Below, piece after piece: positions 1-8,765 of a stretch of DNA of 64,000 nucleotides. The DNA lies in the NCBI GenBank assembly GCA_001931535.1, contig CP016211.1, positions 682,001-746,000 on the forward strand. Direction: 5' to 3'. A model generated the notes under the pieces. That model had not been told where the DNA came from, did not search any database, and saw only the letters and a program-made list of their open reading frames with translations. Source of the DNA: Minicystis rosea (lineage in GTDB: Bacteria > Myxococcota_A > Polyangia > Polyangiales > Polyangiaceae). A program made the position numbers and the translations under genes. The stretch's first letter is position 1; each line of letters opens with the position of its first letter.

Positions 1-275
1 ATGAAGAGCTTGGGATAGCCGCCCACGTAAACGGCGGGCCCTTTGATCGTCCAATGGAGCACGCCGGGCTCGTCGCCGATGCTCGTCGCCAAGACCGAGC
101 CCAGGTTGAGCGCGTTCACGCAGTTGATGAGCACCACGATGGGGAACTCCACCGCGGTGAGGTTGAACGAGACGTTGAGGTACGGAATCGGCACCGGCAC
201 GCCGCCGATGGGAGTCAGGCACACGTCGGGGAACGCTTCGACCATCCCCGTGTTGCGGTTCGACGCCATGAACAT
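1..275 (-). CDS. DUF4150 (PAAR-like) protein, N-terminal fragment
   Basis: The protein begins MFMASNRNTGM and continues with the segment EAFPDVCLTPIGGVPVPIPY, then a second block ending WTIKGPAVYVGGYPKLF, where the window edge cuts the frame. This Cys-then-PxPxPY pattern matches DUF4150/PAAR-like proteins, which cap the VgrG spike in T6SS-type systems (family knowledge). ATG at 275 is preferred over ATG 269 because GAGAGG lies seven bases upstream. It is the last visible gene of a minus-strand operon, just after DUF3540, with a 12 bp gap. The C-terminal half, where an effector domain could sit, is outside the window. Confidence 0.75.
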   Translation of the reverse strand, partial: MFMASNRNTGMVEAFPDVCLTPIGGVPVPIPYLNVSFNLTAVEFPIVVLINCVNALNLGSVLATSIGDEPGVLHWTIKGPAVYVGGYPKLF

Positions 276-286
276 CGATGCGCCTC

Positions 287-847
287 TCAGCCGAGATGAA
301 CCTGCTTGCCGTTGATGGTCACGACCTCTTCCGTCGTGATCGACGCGGCCTTCGCCTGTGTGATGGTGCTGCCCTCGACGAGCGTGTGCGACTCGCGGGC
401 GTGCACGCGGAGGTGCGCGGTGACGCGCTGGTAGAGCGAGGCCACCGTCTCCACCATCGACTCCGCGATGGTGCGGATCTTCCCCGCGCGGATGCCGATC
501 TCGGGCCCTTCGATCTCCACGCCCTGATCGCCCGCGAGGTGCAGCTTGCCGCCCACGGCGCGCAGGTCGACGTTGCCTTGGATGGCGAGCGCCGCGCGTC
601 CCGTGCCGTGCAGCACGCCGATGGCGTAGTAGCGCCCGTCGCCCTTGCCGATGACGAGCAGCTCGTCGCCGGGCGCGGGCTCGTAGGGGAACGCGAGCGC
701 CGGCTCCACCGCGATCTCGTCACCTTCGGGGAGCGCGACGATCACCTCGCCGGCGCGGACCTCGATCACCTCGGCCGGTCCGAGGTAGAGCTCGCCGCGC
801 CGTGTCTCCACGGCGAGGTCGGCCATCAGCTTCGCGGGGTTCGCCAT
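287..847 (-). CDS. DUF3540 family protein, T6SS spike accessory
   Basis: This 186-residue protein begins MANPAKLMADLAV. The first half reads as a small beta/OB-like barrel (VIEVRAGEVIVALPEGDEIA, then YAIGVLHGTG). The second half is a run of short beta-strand units such as NVDLRAVGGKLHLAGDQG, resembling the gp5/VgrG needle. A helix with TIAESMVETVASLYQRVTAH follows, and the end is INGKQVHLG. That order is typical of DUF3540 proteins found beside DUF4150 and DUF2169 genes. GAGGAG precedes ATG 847. It lies 25 bp after the pentapeptide gene. Function inferred: a spike or adaptor subunit; no catalytic motif is visible. Confidence 0.75.
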   Translation of the reverse strand: MANPAKLMADLAVETRRGELYLGPAEVIEVRAGEVIVALPEGDEIAVEPALAFPYEPAPGDELLVIGKGDGRYYAIGVLHGTGRAALAIQGNVDLRAVGGKLHLAGDQGVEIEGPEIGIRAGKIRTIAESMVETVASLYQRVTAHLRVHARESHTLVEGSTITQAKAASITTEEVVTINGKQVHLG

Positions 848-872
848 CGTCGTCTCCTCGGCCTCATCGTGA

Positions 873-2615
873 TCATCCCTCGCGCGGCGCGGGCGCTTGC
901 CAAGCCTCGGACTCGAGGCGCTCGACGTCGGTGCGGCGCGTGCCGCTGGTGCGCGCGCCCGACCAACGCGTGTCCTTCTCGCGCACGTGGTGCAGGTTCG
1001 CGCCCGAGAGATCGGCGTTCGTGAAGTCCGCGCCCGAGAGATCCGCGTGCGACAAATCCGCGTGCCCGAGCGAGGCCTCGATGAACAGCGCGCCGGGCGC
1101 CCGCGCGTGATCGAAGTACGCGTCGCGCAGATCCGCGCCGCCGAGGTGCGCGCCCGAGAGGTCGGCCTCGTGGAAGACCGCGCTCCGCAGCATCGCCTTC
1201 GCGAGGTTGGCGCGCGCCAGCACCGCCTTGCCGAAGTAAGCCCCCTTCGCGTGGCAACCGCTCAGCGTCGCCAGCGTGAGGTTCGCCTCCATGAAGCTCG
1301 CCGCCTTGAACGTGCACCCTTCGAAGCGGGCGCGCGCGAGGTTCGCGCCGGCGAAGCTCGACGCGGTGAAATCGCAGCCGGAAACCCGGCGATCTTGGAA
1401 GTCCGATCCGTGGAAGAGGCACTGGGTCATCGACAGCCCGTCGAGGTTCATCGGCCCGAGATCGGTCTTGCTGAGATCGGCGCGGTGGAAGCTCGCGCGA
1501 TCCATCGTCACGCCTTCGAGCTTCGTCTCGCGGAGGACCGTCTGCTTGAAGGACGCGCGCCGCAAATCCGCGCCGTGAAGGATCGCCCGATCCAGGATCG
1601 ATCGCTCGAAGCGCGTCGCGAAGAGGTTCGCGCCCGAGAGATCCGCGCCGCCGAAGTCGACCATCACCAGATCGCGATCGGAGAGATCCACCCCGCGCAG
1701 CACGGCGTCCGTGAACGCCGACGACGCGATCGTCGCGCCGCGCAGATCGGCGCCCTCGAGGTCGCACTCCGCGAGCACGCAGTGCGTGAGGTTCGCGCCG
1801 CGCAGGTTCGCGCCGCGGAGGTTCGTCCCGCGCAGCGACGAGAACGAGAGATCTGCGCCCGAGAGATCGACGCCCCCGAGATCGAGCCCATCGAGCGTGG
1901 CCGCGCCCAGATCGGCGCTCGACAGATCGCGATCGCTCAGCGTCGCCTGCTCGAAGACGGCGCCCCTCATTTTCTTCGGCAGCGTCGCGCCGCGCAGATC
2001 GGCCTTCACCAAGACCACCCCATCCATCGTCGCGTCCCGGAAATCGGCGCCCGCGAGCGTCGCCCCCACGAGCGCCGTGGCCTCGAGCGTCGCGCCGCGA
2101 AACGAAGCTTTGTCAGCGCGCGTTCGCGACAGCGACGTGCGCACGAGCCGAGCGCCCGCGAGATCCGCGCCGTCGAGGTGCGCGAGATCGAGCCGCGTGT
2201 CCGTGAGATCCGCGCCCACGAGACGCGCATTCGTGAGGTTCGCGCCCGCGAGCACCGCCCGCGTGAGGTTCGCGCCTTCGAGATCGGCGCCCGCGAGGTC
2301 CGCCTTGTAGAGCTTCGCGCCCGTGAGGTTGGCGCCGCGGAGGCGCGCGCCGCGCAGCGATCCGAAGAGCAGGACGGCGCCTTCGAGGTTCGCCCCTTCG
2401 AGGTTCGCGCCCGCGAGCGGGCACTCGCCGAGCTGCGCGCCCGCGAGATCGGCGCCCGCGAGATCGGCGCCCGCGAGGTTCAGCCGGCGCAGCTTCGCGC
2501 GTCCCATCTTCGCCCCGCGCAGATCGCGCCCGCGCAGATCGAACGACACGATCGTTCGACCCGTGAACGATTGCCCGGCGCGGACGGCCGCCTCCAGATC
2601 CGCGGCGCTCGTCAC
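873..2615 (-). CDS. Long pentapeptide-repeat protein
   Basis: The 580-residue protein is almost entirely A(D/N)LxX-type pentapeptides, for example LAGADLAGADLAGAQL and LRGANLRGANLTHCVL. These fold as a right-handed quadrilateral beta-helix (family knowledge). A short N-terminal segment (TSAADLEAAVRAGQSFTGR) and a charged, non-repetitive tail from about residue 550 are the only other parts. The start is GTG at 2615, overlapping the TGA of the upstream DUF2169-pentapeptide gene as GTGA, so translation is probably coupled. There are no signal peptide, membrane helices or catalytic residues. In this operon it is likely a structural or immunity-like partner of the T6SS spike proteins; that role is inference. 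Long open frames on the opposite strand are shadows of the repeat. Confidence 0.85.
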   Translation of the reverse strand: MTSAADLEAAVRAGQSFTGRTIVSFDLRGRDLRGAKMGRAKLRRLNLAGADLAGADLAGAQLGECPLAGANLEGANLEGAVLLFGSLRGARLRGANLTGAKLYKADLAGADLEGANLTRAVLAGANLTNARLVGADLTDTRLDLAHLDGADLAGARLVRTSLSRTRADKASFRGATLEATALVGATLAGADFRDATMDGVVLVKADLRGATLPKKMRGAVFEQATLSDRDLSSADLGAATLDGLDLGGVDLSGADLSFSSLRGTNLRGANLRGANLTHCVLAECDLEGADLRGATIASSAFTDAVLRGVDLSDRDLVMVDFGGADLSGANLFATRFERSILDRAILHGADLRRASFKQTVLRETKLEGVTMDRASFHRADLSKTDLGPMNLDGLSMTQCLFHGSDFQDRRVSGCDFTASSFAGANLARARFEGCTFKAASFMEANLTLATLSGCHAKGAYFGKAVLARANLAKAMLRSAVFHEADLSGAHLGGADLRDAYFDHARAPGALFIEASLGHADLSHADLSGADFTNADLSGANLHHVREKDTRWSGARTSGTRRTDVERLESEAWQAPAPREG

Positions 2616-5044
2616 AGGCCCTCCAGCGAGCAGCGCGTCAGGTTCGCGCCCGTGAAATCGCAGCCGGTGCCCGCGGCTTGGGTGAAGTCGGCGGCGTAGA
2701 GGTTCGCCTCCGCGAAGATCACTTGGTGCAGCGTGGCGCGCGTGAGGATCGCGCCCGCCAGGTTGGCTCCACCGAGATCGACGCGATCGAGGCGCGCTCG
2801 ATAGAGATGCGCCTCGCGCAGGTTCACGCCTTGCCCGCGCGCCCGCGTCGCCGTCGCCTCGCGCAGCACCGCGCGCACCAGCACCGCGTGGCTCAGGTCG
2901 GCGTCGTCGAGCGTGGCGCGGAGGAAGCTCGCGCGCTCGCCGCGGGCGCGCACGAAGCGCGCGCCTTGGAGATTCGATTCGGTGAAGCTCGTCTTCGTCA
3001 GCGTCGCTCCCTCGAAGCGCGCTCCCGTCGCACGGCAGCGGAGGAACGAGCACCGCACCGCCGACGCGCCCGAAAAATCGGCCTGCGTGAGCGTCACCTC
3101 GCGGAAGAGCGATTTCTCGAAGCGCGCCCGCTGCGCGTCCACGCGGCTGAGATCCGCCTCCGCGACGATCGTCATCTCGGCCTCGACCTCCACGAGCGTC
3201 GCGCCCGTGAGATCGACGCGATCGAGCACCGTTTGGTGGAGCTTCGCGCCACGCAGCGTCGCGCCCGCAGCGCGCGCCCCTTGCAGGTTGGCCCGGTAGA
3301 GATCGGTCCGCGACAGATCCGCGCCTTCGAGCGCGGCATCGACCAACACCGCCGCGCGCAGGCTCGCGCCCTCGAGCTGCGCCCCGCGGAGATCGGCGCG
3401 CGCGAGGATGGCGCCGTCGAGCTTCGCTCCGCGCAGATCGCGCCCGCGCAGATCCCATCCGCTGAAATCGCGATGCGACAGATCGCGTCCCGGCCCCGGC
3501 TCCACCGCGCTCGCTTCGCTGGTCGCGCGGGCCTCGTCGCCGGGCAGATCGAGCGCGCGCAGATCGGCCAGCACCTGCTCGTACTTCTCCACGCCCGCGA
3601 GCGTGACCCCCTTCTTGGCCGCGCTCGCCTTGGCCTCGTCCACGAGCGCGCGCACCTTGGCCACGCTGCGTCCGATGCGCGCATCGTGGATGGGGAACAC
3701 GCCCGGCGGCGGCACGGCGCTCGTGGCCGGCGGCGGAGGCATCTCTGCGACGGCCTTCTCGAGCTCGCGCCGCAGGTCCACGCCCGGCGGCATCGGCGCG
3801 GCCATGATCCGCGCAATCCCCGCCCAAATCTGTTGCTGCGCCGCCGGCGGCAGGTGCCCGATCTTCTCGCGCAGCGCCTGTGCGAGCGGATCGTCGCCCG
3901 CTTCGATCGCCGTGCTCCCGGGCGCGAACAGGCGCCGGTGATACACGGCCTGCTCGGCCACGTCGCGGAGCCCCTCCGGCATCACCTCGCGCACGCGCAG
4001 CGGATCGGCCTCGAGCTTGTCGATCTCGCCGCGATAGTGATCCTCGGGCAACGGATCGTCATCGAGCCTCTCCGACGCGAGGAGCACCGTCTCGACGTCG
4101 GCGAGATCAGCCTCCTTCACGGGCACGAGCCCGCGCCACGTCAGCGTCACCGTCCCGCGATCGAGATCGGCGAACAGCGTATCGAGGCGCATCGGCGCCT
4201 CGCGCACCGCACCCTCCGCGTCCTTGATGAAGACCCGAATCCGCAAACCGGGCAGCCGCGTCGTGAGGACTTGAATCGTCGGATGGAGGTTTTGAAACGT
4301 GAGCTCCTCGTCCCCGCGCAGGAAGCCCGAGAGCTGTTGATCCGCGGGCGCCGCTTGGAAGAAGGACCAATCGAAGTCCTCCGCGAATGCCGGCGCGTGC
4401 TGCCGGTGGCCCTTGCCATAAGCCCGCCCGAGCTTGCCCGCGCGCTGCGGCCACGCCGCGCTGATGGGCCCGAAGCCCGCCGGCGCCGGCCGATCGCTCC
4501 GCGAACGCACGATGTCGCCCGCGTGCTCCACGTTGGGCAGCTCGGAGGTGCCAACGCCTTTGCCCACCGGGTTCGGTGCATAACCCGGTCCGCCGAAAGC
4601 GTGGTCGTAACCGAGAGGCATCTTGGTGAAGGGCAGGGGAGCGCTGAAGGCCGATCCCAAACCACCTTCGGTCCACACCCGCGGTCCGATGACGCGAAGA
4701 ATCTTCGACCATTCGCCCACCGCGAAGCGCACCGGACACTCCGGGATGGGCTCGCCGCGCGGCACATGGCACGTGCCCCGCAACATCACCTCGGCATGGT
4801 GCTTGTCGTTGGCGAAGTCGTTCGGATAGAGGCACTCTCCCATCCGCGCGTCGTCATCCACGTGACCGATCTCTCCGGTCATCGCGCCTTGCACCAGCAG
4901 GGGAATCCCCTCAGGCACCGTGACCACCCCACCGGGAACGATGGTGAACGTTCCCCGCACGATGGCCGTCATCTCCACCCGCGGCGGCCGGCGGATGGTG
5001 GCGCGATAACCGAACAGGAAGGGCGTCGTGCTCTTGATTTTCAC
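2612..5044 (-). CDS. DUF2169 domain protein with C-terminal pentapeptide repeats
   Basis: This is an 810-residue protein. Residues about 1-340 are a DUF2169 domain, with the family-typical segments KMPLGYDHAFGGPG and DFDWSFFQAAPADQQ shared with the second DUF2169 protein at 14.5-16.3 kb. A helical region follows containing LPPAAQQQIWAGIARIM. From about residue 500 to the end it is pentapeptide repeats (DLRGRDLRGAKLDGA and onward). The start is GTG 5044, overlapping the upstream TGA (GTGA). DUF2169 proteins sit beside VgrG, PAAR-like and DUF3540 genes and are thought to help load or fold T6SS effectors. That role here is inferred from context. The fusion joins a loader-like and a scaffold-like part in one chain. 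Confidence 0.85.
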   Translation of the reverse strand: MKIKSTTPFLFGYRATIRRPPRVEMTAIVRGTFTIVPGGVVTVPEGIPLLVQGAMTGEIGHVDDDARMGECLYPNDFANDKHHAEVMLRGTCHVPRGEPIPECPVRFAVGEWSKILRVIGPRVWTEGGLGSAFSAPLPFTKMPLGYDHAFGGPGYAPNPVGKGVGTSELPNVEHAGDIVRSRSDRPAPAGFGPISAAWPQRAGKLGRAYGKGHRQHAPAFAEDFDWSFFQAAPADQQLSGFLRGDEELTFQNLHPTIQVLTTRLPGLRIRVFIKDAEGAVREAPMRLDTLFADLDRGTVTLTWRGLVPVKEADLADVETVLLASERLDDDPLPEDHYRGEIDKLEADPLRVREVMPEGLRDVAEQAVYHRRLFAPGSTAIEAGDDPLAQALREKIGHLPPAAQQQIWAGIARIMAAPMPPGVDLRRELEKAVAEMPPPPATSAVPPPGVFPIHDARIGRSVAKVRALVDEAKASAAKKGVTLAGVEKYEQVLADLRALDLPGDEARATSEASAVEPGPGRDLSHRDFSGWDLRGRDLRGAKLDGAILARADLRGAQLEGASLRAAVLVDAALEGADLSRTDLYRANLQGARAAGATLRGAKLHQTVLDRVDLTGATLVEVEAEMTIVAEADLSRVDAQRARFEKSLFREVTLTQADFSGASAVRCSFLRCRATGARFEGATLTKTSFTESNLQGARFVRARGERASFLRATLDDADLSHAVLVRAVLREATATRARGQGVNLREAHLYRARLDRVDLGGANLAGAILTRATLHQVIFAEANLYAADFTQAAGTGCDFTGANLTRCSLEGL

Positions 5045-6390
5045 GAGAACACGTTGAGCGTCGACGCCCGGACGGAGGACGTGCTGGTGTCGGTCTGGGT
5101 CGCGGACGCCTTGGCCTGCGTCGCGCGCGTCTTGCCGAGCTGAGGGGCGTAACCCCACTTCCGCGTGATGGCGAATTCGAGCTTGGGGCCGATATCGATG
5201 CTCACGGTGCCGGCGACGGCCACGTCGATGATCAATCCGATCGTCACATCGAGCGCCATGCCCAGGGTGAACGACTCCTGCGCGCCGATGTTCACCTCCA
5301 TGCTGTTGCCGAGGATGATCTCGGTCTCCGATCCGATGATCGTCGACACCGATTGACCGATGGTCGTGTCGACCACGTTGCCCGTCGTCGTCGACGCGAT
5401 CACGGCCGCGGTGGTGGTGTCGGTGATCGCCGCCGCGGTCGTCGTGGAAGTCATCGCGCCTGCGGTGGTCGTGTCGCTGATCGTGCCGGAGACGTTGGTG
5501 GTGGAGCTGATCGAGCCCGCGCTGGTCGCATCCGTCATGGCGCCGGTGACGGTCGTCGTGTCGGTGATGCCGTCCGCGTGGGTCGTGCTCACCATCACGC
5601 TGGCCCACGTATCGTCGGTGATGCGGGGGACGGGCCAGGCGGCCGATCCCGTGTACGAAGCGAGGCTCTCGGCCCAAGTCCTCTCGTTGACGACGGGATT
5701 GGGCCGCTCGGAGGTGGGCGCTTCGGAGCCGGTGACGCTCTCCACCACGTCGCCCGAGTAATAATCGTAGACGCGGCCATGATACGTGGTGCTGACATGG
5801 CCTTTGGTCGTGTCCTCGAAGACCATCCACGTGCCGCCGAAGATCTGCGTGGTGTATTCGATGACGCCGCCGCCCTGGAAGGTGATGCCGCCGCGACCAC
5901 CGTGACCGCCGGAGTATTCGACGCCGGCACGATCGATGTCGGTGAGCTGGCGAGAGAGGATCTCCATGCGGTGATGGCCGCGGATGACGGACGCGTAGTC
6001 GCCGCGAACCGTCTTCACCATGTTCCCGTCGGTGTGCAGGCGAATGCCACCTTTGGTGTGGAGCTTTTCCGTCTCGGCCTGCCGCTCCGCAACGGGGATG
6101 AAGGCGGGGCAGCCGTCGCGCAGGCGCGTGTCGTCGGTGAAGGGCAGGACCTTGGCCGCGAGATCCTCACCCGTGGCCCGCGCCGCGCTCGGGTTGCCGG
6201 CGAGGCTCCGGCTCTCGATGGCGCCGAGGCGCAGATACGATGTCTTGCCCGCGAGGCCGCCTTCACCGTCGTAGTCGGGCACGCAGAGCCGCATGTACTT
6301 GCCCGCCGCGTCCTGCCCGCCATCGTGCTGGCCGGCGAAGGCTTCGTCGCGGGCCTCGAGGCCGAGCACGTCGTCTCCGGTGTCGCTCAT
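5041..6390 (-). CDS. T6SS-cluster needle-like protein, paralogue B
   Basis: This 449-residue protein begins MSDTGDDVLGLEARDEAFAG with a good GAGGGA site five bases upstream. Three parts are visible: an N-terminal segment with GKYMRLCVPDYDGEGG and LHTKGGIRLHTDGNM; a middle containing TWMVFEDTTKGHVSTTYHGR; and a Thr/Ser-rich C-terminal repeat region with units such as ISDTTTAGA, MTSTTTAAA and ITDTTTAAV, about nine residues per unit. The end is non-repetitive. It is a tandem duplicate of the next upstream gene. The repeat resembles a trimeric beta-helix needle; this structural reading is inference. No enzymatic motif was seen. I do not recognise a named family. Confidence 0.7.
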   Translation of the reverse strand: MSDTGDDVLGLEARDEAFAGQHDGGQDAAGKYMRLCVPDYDGEGGLAGKTSYLRLGAIESRSLAGNPSAARATGEDLAAKVLPFTDDTRLRDGCPAFIPVAERQAETEKLHTKGGIRLHTDGNMVKTVRGDYASVIRGHHRMEILSRQLTDIDRAGVEYSGGHGGRGGITFQGGGVIEYTTQIFGGTWMVFEDTTKGHVSTTYHGRVYDYYSGDVVESVTGSEAPTSERPNPVVNERTWAESLASYTGSAAWPVPRITDDTWASVMVSTTHADGITDTTTVTGAMTDATSAGSISSTTNVSGTISDTTTAGAMTSTTTAAAITDTTTAAVIASTTTGNVVDTTIGQSVSTIIGSETEIILGNSMEVNIGAQESFTLGMALDVTIGLIIDVAVAGTVSIDIGPKLEFAITRKWGYAPQLGKTRATQAKASATQTDTSTSSVRASTLNVFS

Positions 6391-6398
6391 GCAATCCC

Positions 6399-7775
6399 TC
6401 AGATGAAGTTCGAGAGCGTGGAGAGCTTGTTGTAGAGGCCGTCGGCCTCCACCTCGGTTTCGGTCAGCTTGGTCCCGTTGACGGTGACCTCGCCGTTCTC
6501 CGCGGTGATGCCCCACGTGCGCGTGATGGCGAACACGAGCTTGGGCCCGATGTCGACGCTGATGCTCCCCGCGAGGGCGATGTCGATCATCAAGCCCACC
6601 GTCAGATCGAGCGTCATTCCCAGGGTGAACGACTCCTGCGCGCCCAGGTTCACCTCCATGCTGTTGCCGATGATGATCTCGGTCTCCGAGCCGATGATCG
6701 TCGACATCGATTGACCGATGGTCGTGTCCACCACGTTGCCCGTGGTCGTCGACGCGATGACGCCCGCCGTGGTGGTGTCGGTGATCGCGGCCGCCGTGGT
6801 GGTGGAGGAAATGGTGCTCGCGGTGGTCGTGTCGCTGATCGTGCCGGAGACGTTGGTGGTGGAGCTGATCGAGCCCGCGCTGGTCGACTCGGTGATGGCG
6901 CCGGTGACGGTCGTCGTGTCGGTGATGCCGTCGGCGTGGGTGGTGCTCGCGATGATGCTGGCCCACGTATCGTCGGTGATGCTGGGGACGGGCCAGGCGG
7001 CCGATCCGGTGTACGAAGCGAGGCTCTCGGCCCAAGTCCTCTCGTTGACCACGGGGTTGGGCAGATCGGGAGTCGGCGTCTCGGAGCCGGTCACGCTCTC
7101 CACCACGTCGCCTGCGTAATAGTCGTAGACGCGGCCGTGATACGTGGTCGACACGTGGGACTTCACCGTGTCTTCGAAGACCATCCACGTGCCGCCGAAG
7201 AGCTTGGTCGTGTATTCGATGATGGTGTCACCTTTGAAGGTGATGCCATTTTCGTAAACGTGACCTCCGGAGATGTCGACGATGGATTGATCGACGTCGG
7301 TCGGCTGTCGCGCCTGCACCACCATGCGGTAGTGGCCGCCGACCACGCACACGTAATCGCCGCGTACGGTCTCGACCATGTTCCCGTCGGTGTGCAGGCG
7401 AATGCCACCTTTGGTGTGGAGCTTGGCCGTCTCGACCTGCCGCTCGGCAACCGGGATGAAGTCGGGGCAGCCGTCGCGGAGGCGCGTGTCGTCGACGAAG
7501 GACGTGATCTTGGAGGCGAGATCTTCGCCGGTGTGGAGCGGGGCGTGCGGGTTGCCGGCGCGATCGAGATCCTCGATGGCGCCGAGGCGCAGATACGATC
7601 CCAGCGCGCCGTCACCCGGGGCGCCGTTGTAGTTCGGCACCTTGAGGAGGAAGTACTTGCCGTACGCGTTCTGCCCGCCGTCGTGCGCGGTGACGAAGGC
7701 GCGATCGGAGGCTTCTTCCGCGACGCTCTGCGTGTCGGCGCCGCTCGTCGGCGTATCCGGGAGGCTGTTGCTCAT
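6399..7775 (-). CDS. T6SS-cluster needle-like protein, paralogue A
   Basis: This is 458 residues from ATG 7775 (MSNSLPDTPTSGADTQ), chosen because GAGGAC lies nine bases upstream and because its paralogue starts at the equivalent place. An in-frame ATG at 7799 would add eight residues. The architecture matches paralogue B: a conserved KLHTKGGIRLHTDGNM block, the TWMVFEDTVKSHVSTTYHGR block, then roughly ten nine-residue Thr-rich repeats (ITDTTTAGV, IASTTTGNV). The two genes are only 8 bp apart and very similar in DNA across the repeat region. The C-terminus differs, ending GLYNKLSTLSNFI. It is the first gene of the left-hand T6SS accessory operon. Function unknown; a spike extension is the inferred role. 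Confidence 0.7.
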   Translation of the reverse strand: MSNSLPDTPTSGADTQSVAEEASDRAFVTAHDGGQNAYGKYFLLKVPNYNGAPGDGALGSYLRLGAIEDLDRAGNPHAPLHTGEDLASKITSFVDDTRLRDGCPDFIPVAERQVETAKLHTKGGIRLHTDGNMVETVRGDYVCVVGGHYRMVVQARQPTDVDQSIVDISGGHVYENGITFKGDTIIEYTTKLFGGTWMVFEDTVKSHVSTTYHGRVYDYYAGDVVESVTGSETPTPDLPNPVVNERTWAESLASYTGSAAWPVPSITDDTWASIIASTTHADGITDTTTVTGAITESTSAGSISSTTNVSGTISDTTTASTISSTTTAAAITDTTTAGVIASTTTGNVVDTTIGQSMSTIIGSETEIIIGNSMEVNLGAQESFTLGMTLDLTVGLMIDIALAGSISVDIGPKLVFAITRTWGITAENGEVTVNGTKLTETEVEADGLYNKLSTLSNFI

Positions 7776-7864
7776 GCGCGGTCCGTCCTCGGTCGTCATC
7801 CCACAACGAAACCGGCCGCCGGTGTAGTGTTTTTTGCGGCTGACGCGCGGAGGCCGCGACGATC

Positions 7865-8746
7865 ATGACGCTCGCGCCGGCCTTCGGTACGCTCGAGGCC
7901 ATGCAGACGGGAAAGGGACCCTTGCACAGCCCGACGTCGCACGACACGTCGTCGTCATCGTCGAGCAGCAGCCATGGCGGGAGCGGCGACAATCACGTGC
8001 CGTCGACGAATCTCACGCAGCATGGCCCGGGAAGCGGTACCGGCTCCCATGGCGGAGGGAGCTCCACGAGCTCGAGCAGCTCGAGCAGCTCGAGCAGCAC
8101 GAGCTCGTTCACGTCCTTCCGCCAATCGATCATGCGTCGGTTCCCGCAACACCCGCAGCCCACCCCCGTCGCCGCGTCGTCCTCCTCCTCGACGCCGGAC
8201 GCGCACGAGACGCAGATGGAATGGCAGTGGCTGACGGAGGGCAAACTCGTCGACCTCAACTGCGGGCGATACTGCGCGACCGCCGCGATTCGCTGGTGGC
8301 TCCCGGATCTCAAGAAATTGGGCATCGACTACCAGGGCGACATCTTTCATTCACTGTTGCCGGAGCCGACGCTCAAGTTCGGGCTGCTCCGGTGGGCTTG
8401 GACGCCGGCGGTCGAGGGACGCGGGCTCTTCTGGTCGGTGCGCAAGCCGACGTCGCTGGAAGAGTGGGACGCGTGGCTCTCGGCGTATGGACCTCTCGTG
8501 GTCGCCGGCAAGCTCGGCCTGGCCGATTGGGGGTCGATCTTCCGCGGCGTCGACCACTTCATCCTGATCGTGGGGGTGGACGTGCAGAAGGGGCTCATCG
8601 TCTACAAGGACCCGCTCAGAAAGCACGACGTGGAGAGGGTCTACAAATTCGCCGACTTCCAAGACCGTGTCTCCGACCCTGTGTTTGCCGTCGATTTTCG
8701 TGCATTGACGGACAAGGTGCTCGAGGCCATGGCGTCCGCGAGCTGA
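7865..8746 (+). CDS. Papain-like cysteine protease, candidate T6SS effector
   Basis: A 293-residue protein. The N-terminal ~100 residues are low complexity with long Ser runs and Gly/His patches. The C-terminal domain carries LNCGRYCATAAIRWW (C133 or C137 as nucleophile), GVDHFILIVGVD (H231) and VYKDPL (D249), the Cys-His-Asp order of papain-like or C39-like peptidases. No Sec signal peptide or membrane helix is visible, which fits a toxin delivered by an injection machine rather than by Sec. It is divergently placed next to the T6SS operon. Start 7865 has GGAGG eleven bases upstream; ATG 7901 is an alternative. No obvious immunity gene follows. Substrate unknown. Confidence 0.65.
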   Translation: MTLAPAFGTLEAMQTGKGPLHSPTSHDTSSSSSSSSHGGSGDNHVPSTNLTQHGPGSGTGSHGGGSSTSSSSSSSSSSTSSFTSFRQSIMRRFPQHPQPTPVAASSSSSTPDAHETQMEWQWLTEGKLVDLNCGRYCATAAIRWWLPDLKKLGIDYQGDIFHSLLPEPTLKFGLLRWAWTPAVEGRGLFWSVRKPTSLEEWDAWLSAYGPLVVAGKLGLADWGSIFRGVDHFILIVGVDVQKGLIVYKDPLRKHDVERVYKFADFQDRVSDPVFAVDFRALTDKVLEAMASAS

Positions 8747-8765
8747 AGGGAAGCGTCGCGAGCGG

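Noticed and set aside
897..5143. Long plus-strand open frames (600-821 codons) opposite the pentapeptide genes
   Set aside because: They are compositional shadows of the high-GC repeats: biased E/R/A codons, no ribosome site, no domain; the minus-strand frames carry clear pentapeptide and DUF2169 domains.
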